Of a stretch of 64,000 bases of DNA, positions 57,570 through 64,000 are shown piece by piece. The translations under genes and the position numbers were made by a program. Position 1 is the first letter of the stretch. Every line of letters starts with the position of its first letter. The DNA comes from Ochotona curzoniae. Its lineage: Eukaryota; Chordata; Mammalia; Lagomorpha; Ochotonidae. Location: contig NW_024467106.1 of NCBI RefSeq assembly GCF_017591425.1, positions 21,070,501 through 21,134,500 on the forward strand, in the 5' to 3' direction. The notes under the pieces are model-generated. The model was not told the DNA's origin, made no database searches, and saw only the letters and a program-made list of their open reading frames with translations.

Positions 57570-58475
57570 ACCACTTCTCAGGGACTGCTGAAGCTTCTGG
57601 CTGCACGACCATACTGGAGGAAACCCTTGTCTGAATGTCACACATTTGAGTTCCTACAGGTCTTGTGGCTAATTAAAAAAACAAAAACAAAACAAAAGCC
57701 AAAATATCGTTTCCATATTTTTGGGGCAGATGGTCACTTGGTAAATCCCTTCCTCCATCAAAGTGCTCTGGGAGTATATTTTCCCAAGCAGGAATCTGAC
57801 TGCTTTATCTGGCACGATTTTTCATTTTCTAGAGCAGCTTGTGTAGTCTCAGCTGCTAGGTATGGACAAATTCCTACGCTGCTCTCCCTTTCCCAGTGCT
57901 GCATCTCTGGGCTTGCTATTTGCCCTCTAGGCAGAAGGATCTCTCTGGCTCCACCTGATGAATTCTGAATTGCAGATAATGATGGGACCTGGCACAGACT
58001 CCAAAGGGTCATCTCATAACAATCCAACTGAGCAAAATAACTATCCTTCTTTCTGCTGAATCTTAACATTACTAGCCACATTCTCTAGCACATTTTATGC
58101 TCAGCATCTATTTGTATGTGTCTGCTGCCTGCTAGACAATGAGATCCTGAAAAGCAGAGAGCAGGAATAACTCCTCTTGAGATTCACTAAGCACTAAGAA
58201 TAATGGGTCCTAACTGGGGCTACCCTTAAGATTATCTTAGTGTCCAAAAATTGAAAAGAAAAACAAATCCAATACTCAGGTCTCTTTCCAGACCAAGTTT
58301 ATCAAAATTTCAGGGAAACAGAGTTGTAGTTAAGGCCCCAGACTCTGAATGTCCTAAGCAGAATGTTCCTGCAGCTACAGTTCCACTCTGATGCTGTGCC
58401 TAGAGGGTCCTATGTTTTATCTATGAGGGAAACAGAAGAGCCATTTAGTAAGTGAAAATGTTCAAAAGATAATTG
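57570..58475. other. Unique sequence, no gene seen
   Basis: Opposed frames of 107-113 codons (57627-57968 plus, 57758-58081 minus) have no motif. Nothing else recognised. Confidence 0.45.
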
Positions 58476-58479
58476 ATTG

Positions 58480-58700
58480 ATTGAATCAATACATCGCTTG
58501 TTTGTTGGCTCATTCATTTGTCTACTTAAGTATTTTTGTGGACTCTGCCTGTGTCTGACCACACTAATGAACAGAGTTACTTCACCCGCTCTTAGGAAGC
58601 TTTACTGCCCAGGGGGTAAGACAGACTCTGGACAATCACCCAAGTAAATAGAAAGACTTACTTCCAATGAATGTCACAAAAGGGCAGGAACATAACTCAG
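58480..58700 (-). repeat. L2 3' region, reversed
   Basis: 'ggctcattcatttgtctact', 'gaacagagttacttcacccgctcttaggaagctttactgcccagggggtaagacagactctggacaatcacccaagtaaatag' (in parts) fits reversed L2. Confidence 0.65.
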
Positions 58701-58704
58701 GAGA

Positions 58705-59680
58705 GGAACACAACTGTTTTTGTAGTTTGTGATTGAGGAGTGGTTGACTGGGTCTTTGAGGTCACAGTTAGTTTCCCAGGAAAAGCCAGGCAGCTGGAGA
58801 ATGGTAGATGAGATGTTTACTGGGCAAATACGGAAGCAGAGTGACTCGGGCAGAGGGAGTTATAGCAGCCACCAGATCCCTGGATCCTGAACTAGGCTAA
58901 CTCCAGTTCTCTGTACTCCCCACCTCCTCTCAGCCTTTCTCCCTATCATTCCACTGGGTTAGCAAGCAGGGCTGTGGGGAGGTATAAGTGATGCACATGA
59001 GAGCACAAGTGTGCATGTCCTCTTTGCCATGTGCATGTCTATACATATAGATACAACAAGCACATACATGCATAGACATATCCATCCCACACGTGTGTGC
59101 GCACATGCACACTCACACACAGGCACAGCACTATGAGCTTGCTGTAGATGATTATTGCTTAATTTGATCCCCAAGATTCACTTTCTTCAGAAAGCACAGA
59201 ACAAATTTTAACTCTCCTGAGTGACAAACACCATAAGGTACATTTATCGTCACCCAGTCTGTTAGGTTCTGCTTTTCTGTTGTTTGGGATAGGTCAGAAG
59301 AGTGTTAGTGTACCCTGCCACTTGGTTGCAGACCTTCAGGTCAGTAGCTATCATGATTCTTGTCACATCCATGTTTCTATTTTTTAAAAACATGTTTTTA
59401 AATAATAGGAAATCCCTTTGGTATGAACAATATATACTCAACACCAACTAACCTGATCTTATAGTATTACTACTAAGGAGAACATATTGCAGCATTGCAA
59501 TTCTTTGGGTCTTTTTACCTTTGTCTTCTCATCTGTAGGGTGGATAAAGTAGTGGTCATTCCTTTATATGCTCTACAGGAGCAATGGAATAATAACCGTT
59601 ATTAGCAATAACAATGATACCTTCAATCTGTGTAGTATCTGGTGTGCAGAATGTGTTTGTATCCGGAGTCCCATTTGAAT
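58705..59680. other. Unique sequence, no gene seen
   Basis: A CA/TG-rich alternating stretch (about 58990-59135) gives cysteine-rich minus-strand frames that are compositional artefacts. Confidence 0.45.
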
Positions 59681-59684
59681 ATTC

Positions 59685-59825
59685 TAATAACTCTGACACA
59701 AAGGCATTATCATATTCACCTTCCATATGTGCAAACGGAGGCTCAAATAGGTAAGATGATTTGCCCAGGTTCACAGCCCTTAAGAATGGTAGCACCAGTA
59801 AATAGATACTAAGGTCATTGCTTGG
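59685..59825 (-). repeat. MIR, reversed
   Basis: 'tctaataactctgacacaaaggcattatcat', 'gtgcaaacggaggctcaaataggtaagatgatttgcccaggttcacagccc' (in parts) is reversed MIR. Confidence 0.75.
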
Positions 59826-59829
59826 TACA

Positions 59830-60765
59830 TCTCATGTCAGCAGCCTTGCTAATTCAAAGATAGCAGTAATAGCCTCAGAGTCTTCTGTGGGATGGTAGGA
59901 TTGCAGTAAAATATCACACAGAGATTGCTATCCCTTTACAATCTTTAGTTGTGAAAGGATAATTGTGGTCTGCAGTCTGTCTTACCTGCAACAGAGCAAC
60001 TTGTTTCTTCTGCTGGTCAAATCTTCTCCTTCATCAATTACTCATTTTAAATGATCATTTTAAAGATGCCCATGTGCCCACCTGGTACCCCATAATTGGA
60101 GCCTGCAACTTTTTAGGTATTTGAAGTTTGCCTTAATGGATTTCTTCTTTATTGAATGAACTGGAAGGTATTAGAGTATTCAGTAATGTACTTGGCAATG
60201 TAAGCAATAGCATAGACATATGATTAGCAGATACATTAATTACATTGCTCTCTGCTATAATTGAATGTGACAACAAGTTCCTGGGAACGTTAAATTACAT
60301 TTGGGAATGTGTTTGACCCTTAGGGTTGACCAGATGAGCAGGTACCTGTCTATAAGGAGATTGTAAGATGTCAGTGAGTGGAAGAAATAAGTACTTACTG
60401 AGTAAGAGAGAAGAGCTCAGAAGCTCAGTGGGTCACAAGTTGAGCATCAGACACATTGTGAAGAAGGGTTTCCATCACTAAAACCCTCTAAGTCTCTGAG
60501 ATATGAGATATGAGTTGTCTACATGGAAAAACTTTGACTTTGGAAATAGGAATTGAGATATGATCTAGGGATGGGTTTCAAAAGGGAAAATATGAGGAGG
60601 AGCCCAAGAAACTGGACATAATTTGGACTGGAACTGGCACAAAGATAGGCCTTATAAAGTTCAGTTGTGCTCTCAGATGAGATCAAGGCAACCGAGCAAT
60701 CAGAAGAGTCTTCTTGTTCTGTCATTTCCCATCAGTGTTCCTCAGGGAACTTCTTGCCTGAAAGT
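59830..60765. other. Unique sequence, possible conserved element, no gene seen
   Basis: It includes the TAATTA/STAT-like patch at 60230-60290. No gene. Confidence 0.45.
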
Positions 60766-60769
60766 ATTG

Positions 60770-61050
60770 GTGGAGCAGGTGTTTGCTGAAGTGGTGAAGA
60801 CAGCTCTTGGGATACCTGCATTCCATATCAGAGTGCCCACTTTCCAGCTCCACTCCTTGCTCCAGTTTTCTCTAATGCATGCCATGAGACGCAGTCAGTG
60901 CTAGTGCAAGCAGTTGAGTTTTGGCAGCTTACACGAGAGACGTGAATTGTGTTCCCAACTGCTAGTTTCAGTTGATACAGCCTGGAGGAGTATTATGGAT
61001 ATTTAGAGAGAAAACCAGAATACGGGAGTTCACCCCACCTCTTTATTTCT
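60770..61050 (+). mobile_element. Diverged lagomorph SINE (CSINE2-like)
   Basis: 'gagcaggtgtttgctgaagtgg', 'cttgggatacctgcattccatatcagagtgcccac', 'cagctccactccttgctccag', 'gagagacgtgaattgtgttcccaactgc' follow CSINE2 order. Confidence 0.78.
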
Positions 61051-61054
61051 AATT

Positions 61055-61790
61055 AATTTGAAAAAGCAGTGCTTCCCGCTCCTTTCTCTGATATGTTAGT
61101 GGCAGACGTTATTGGGGGAACACTCGGTTTTAGACGGAGTAAGCATTCCTTGCAAGTGATCTTTGTGCATTGGATTTGCTACACTTTACAAGGACAGATA
61201 TGTGATGCTCAGGTAAGTGGAAGCCATAGATTCAACATCTCATGTGTGAATCTCAGGATCCTGAACTTTGGGAAAAACAGAAGGTCACGTGGGTCTCTCG
61301 TTCACCTGAACTGGACCACTTGTCATCCAAAGTACTGAGGTTCAGATACTTGTTTGACTCCATTGTTTTATTCTTCAGGGAACCAGAGATCAAATGGGAA
61401 GTGAAGTGATCAGCTGGTCCTTTAAGCTATCCCTCAAAAATGGCACAAGCAGAATTATTATGTAATGATGAAGAAATCCTCCTTTTTGTAATTACAACAT
61501 TCAGTTAGAAATGAATGAAACAGAAGAATCTTTTGAGGTTAACAGAATGAAATTAAAGGACCATAGCAGAAAAGGAAGTTGAAAGAATTTTTGAAAATTT
61601 GAGTAGAGAATATACCCTCCTGAGGCCTCTTTAAAAAGTCTGTTGTTCAATGGATAATTAAACTCAGAGAAAAGCCCAGTTTATGAATGTGTGGTTCTGT
61701 CTGGCTCTCAGACTGCTTAGGGAGCAACGACTTCCATCATGTGATCACGGACAATGTCCTGAATATGCGGCTACTATGAACAGTAGATGA
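61055..61790. other. Unique sequence, no gene seen
   Basis: An 89-codon plus frame (61069-61338) has no recognisable motif. Confidence 0.45.
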
Positions 61791-61804
61791 ATCTACTTTT
61801 AGAA

Positions 61805-62022
61805 TTTTTAAAAAAAGATTTATTTATTTTTATTGCAGAGTTAGGTTTACAGAGAGGAGGAGAGACAGAGAGGAAGATCTTCTGTCTGGTGATTCACTCC
61901 CCAAGTGACTGCAACAGCTGGAGCTGAGCCTATCTGAAGCCAGGAGCCAGGACCTTCCTCTGGGTCTATCACCCTGGTGCAGGGTCCCAAGGCTTTGGGC
62001 TGTTCTCGACTGCTTTCCCAGG
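61805..62022 (-). mobile_element. 5'-truncated young pika-type SINE
   Basis: Well-preserved tail and 3' half up to 'ctgttctcgactgctttcccagg'; the 5' third is absent. Target duplication ctacttttaga flanks it exactly (61794-61804 and 62023-62033), so the truncation happened at insertion. Confidence 0.93.
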
Positions 62023-62189
62023 CTACTTTTAGATTTTAGAAGGGAAACTGCTGGTTAGTATATTGCTCAGACTGAAAGACCTGTGACAGAAATTAGAAGT
62101 AGAAATCTTGCCGTTTCCAAAGTCTCTTCTTCTGAAAGCCAGAAGTACTGAATATTTGTTTCTGTTGCTGCTTATTCTCTTTGCCCGGA

Positions 62190-62870
62190 CTATTATTCCT
62201 TCTATTTATTCATTCAACAGATATTTTTAGAACACTTAGCTACATAACTGGGAATTTTCCCAGAATTGGAAGAAATAGGTGGATGAGAGATGCTGCTCTA
62301 TTTTCTAGAATAATACAATTGGGAGGGAGACAGATATGGAAAAATAGAATTCAAAGTAATATGGTATGTTCTGTAGAGAAAGCTGGAAAACACACTGATT
62401 TGTAGCTATTGAAACAATAAATTTATCTAGAAGATGGGAAGATGTGACATACAGACATGGGGTGACTGACAAGAAATTTGAAATGCAGGGTAGTGTTTGC
62501 TATGGTATCTGAAAAATAGCAAGCACTCCATCAAAATTCATACAATACCAGGTGAAATGTGTGCAGTGATGGAAAATAAAGCCAGGTGGAGGGAAATGGA
62601 TGCTGTCTCAGGTTATCTTGAGGAGGCATTTTGGAGAGAGAGGTTAGGGCTGTGTGCATTTGTAGGCAGAGAGTGGCCCTGGCTGAGGACCGAATAAGGC
62701 TCTGAAGTTAGATCATGCTGTCTGTTGAGATAGGCAATCTATAGCTGAACGGAGAGGAGAGGAAAAGAGAGGAAAAGCTGCGAACAGATGGGGTCAGGGA
62801 TGTAGCCAGGGGCAGATCCAGTAGGGCCTTCTAGAGCAGGGGAACATTTGAGAAGCAACTGACTCAGTTC
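62190..62870 (-). repeat. L2, reversed, long
   Basis: It opens 'tctatttattcattcaacagatatttttagaacacttagctac' (in parts) and continues with 'gggagggagacagata', 'aggttatcttgaggaggcattttggaga', 'gatgtagccaggggcagatccagtagggccttctagagcagggg', the reversed L2 order. Confidence 0.72.
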
Positions 62871-62874
62871 ACTG

Positions 62875-63835
62875 AATTAGAATTTTTTTTTTATTAAGAC
62901 CTCTTACTTAGGACAGAGTTATTCCACAAACATTTACAGTACATTTGCTAATGCAAAATAAGATATCTTCAGCATAATTCATTGGGCTGATACATGTTAT
63001 TATTATTTTAATCAAGGTGTGTTTGTGTGTATGTGTGTGTGGGTGTGTGTCTTTTATTCAGGCTTTGGAACAACCAAAGAAAGGTGCCTGTTATCTGAGG
63101 CATGGCAAAGCTATCTTTTCAGAAAAAAAATTTGCAAGTTGCAAAAATTAAGCAATTCAAAATTTCAGATGAGCCAGTTAAACTGCCAGTTTGACATAGA
63201 TCAGAACTAGAAACTGTCTTCATCTGATAGCTCTAGTTTCCTTCCTTCCCACCTTCATTAAACAAAGAAACACACAAACAAACCAACCCTAAAAACCAGA
63301 TGGCATTTTCTTAGCTATTTGTGCCACAAAGTTGGCTGCACATACCTAGGCCTAAACGAGAGGCCAGGATCTGAAGATGTGGTTCTGGCTGAATCATGTG
63401 TCTCATGTCCTGGAGCTTTTGCCACCTGCCATTCCAGGTGAGAACACAGACTACAGGTGACTTGAGAGCTACTTGTCAATGTGGAGAGGCTTTACTCACA
63501 ACTCCCACAAAGTGGGTGGGTGTCTCAGTCTGCTACCTACCGTGAGAACAAAGTATCTTCTTCAGCTTTGGCTCTGCTCCCTGGCAAGCTAGAGCTCTGG
63601 GCCATAAGTAGAGCTCCAAAGCAGACAGAGCCTGGGGTGGGATAATGCATGGGTGATGTTGGCAGCAGAGACTCAGTCAGGTTTTTAGGATCTAGTCAAG
63701 CAAGCCATTGGCTGAACAGGAATTAGATAAAAGGGAATAAAAGGGAAAATTTCGTATCATTTTCCAATAGCACTTACATTAGGAGTGGTGAAGGGATATT
63801 GGCAACAACAGCTAAACTCCCACCCAGCCTTGCTT
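62875..63835. other. Unique sequence, no gene seen
   Basis: It contains an impure TG repeat at 63017-63050. Nothing else recognised. Confidence 0.45.
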
Positions 63836-63841
63836 GAATAT

Positions 63842-63925
63842 TTATTTTGATTTTGGAAGGCAGTGAACTGAAGATCTAGAATCTTATTTTGATTTTGGAA
63901 GGCAGTGAGCTGAAGATCTAGAAGC
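63842..63925 (+). repeat. 42-bp tandem duplication
   Basis: Units 63842-63883 and 63884-63925 differ at only two of 42 positions (gaActg/gaGctg and gaaTc/gaaGc), indicating recent duplication. Confidence 0.96.
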
Positions 63926-64000
63926 TTCTTTCATATCAGGCTTTTCTTCTGTTGCTACATCTGGAGTTCTGGAAGCAACAGAGGAGGGGTCAACAAATGA

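Noticed and set aside
58930..59174. Cysteine-rich minus frames resembling a zinc-binding protein
   Set aside because: They arise from CA/TG-rich sequence; the cysteine spacing fits no finger motif.

Overview
This is nuclear DNA from a mammal, and the repeats point to a lagomorph, most likely a pika (Ochotona) rather than a rabbit. Two observations support this. About 25 tRNA-derived SINEs share the lagomorph C-repeat layout (control-box-like head, 'catatggg' block, 'gaggatggccc' block, 'gaagatcttcctctctgt' block, A-rich 'aataaataaatctt' tail). The youngest copies carry the 'gcagctaaagtcctcgccttg' head that I associate with pika. Older mammal-wide repeats (MIR, L2, old L1) fill in between. The species call rests on remembered family consensus, not on a search.

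No protein-coding gene, tRNA or rRNA can be supported. Every open frame is short, lacks recognisable domains, or comes from L1, SINE or simple-repeat sequence. The window reads as intergenic or deep intronic DNA.

Layout. 1-6725: two decayed minus-strand LINE-1 copies in tandem, carrying five intruding SINEs or SINE parts. 6780-16090: mostly unique sequence with scattered MIRs, a plus-strand L1 3' end (11620-12340), a 214-base unbroken purine tract (12626-12839) and an unresolved GC-richer block (10150-10880). 16095-19110: SINE, lagomorph L1 3' end and an old L1M fragment. 19110-24070: mainly unique, with a possible decayed exon or retrocopy (21450-22700) and a perfect 14-bp inverted repeat (23898-23930). 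24073-29615: SINE cluster, pyrimidine tract, old L1 end. 29640-34040: unique block, then six SINEs in 3 kb. 34040-40780: mostly unique, with a tandem octamer motif (37358-37373) and a three-frame-open GC-richer patch (35890-36200).

40789-41550 holds the clearest event: a 397-bp CpG-rich solo LTR of an IAP-like class II endogenous retrovirus, with an exact 6-bp target duplication, inserted in the A-tail of a SINE that has its own target duplication. 41550-64000: long unique stretches with MIR and L2 fragments, a few SINEs, dinucleotide repeats, several homeodomain/E-box/FOX-rich patches that could be conserved enhancers, and a 42-bp tandem duplication at the right edge.

I found no convincing undescribed genetic system. 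The items most worth checking are the LTR-in-SINE nest, the tandem octamer, the perfect inverted repeat, the tail-to-tail SINE pairs and the unidentified 21.5-22.7 kb segment.
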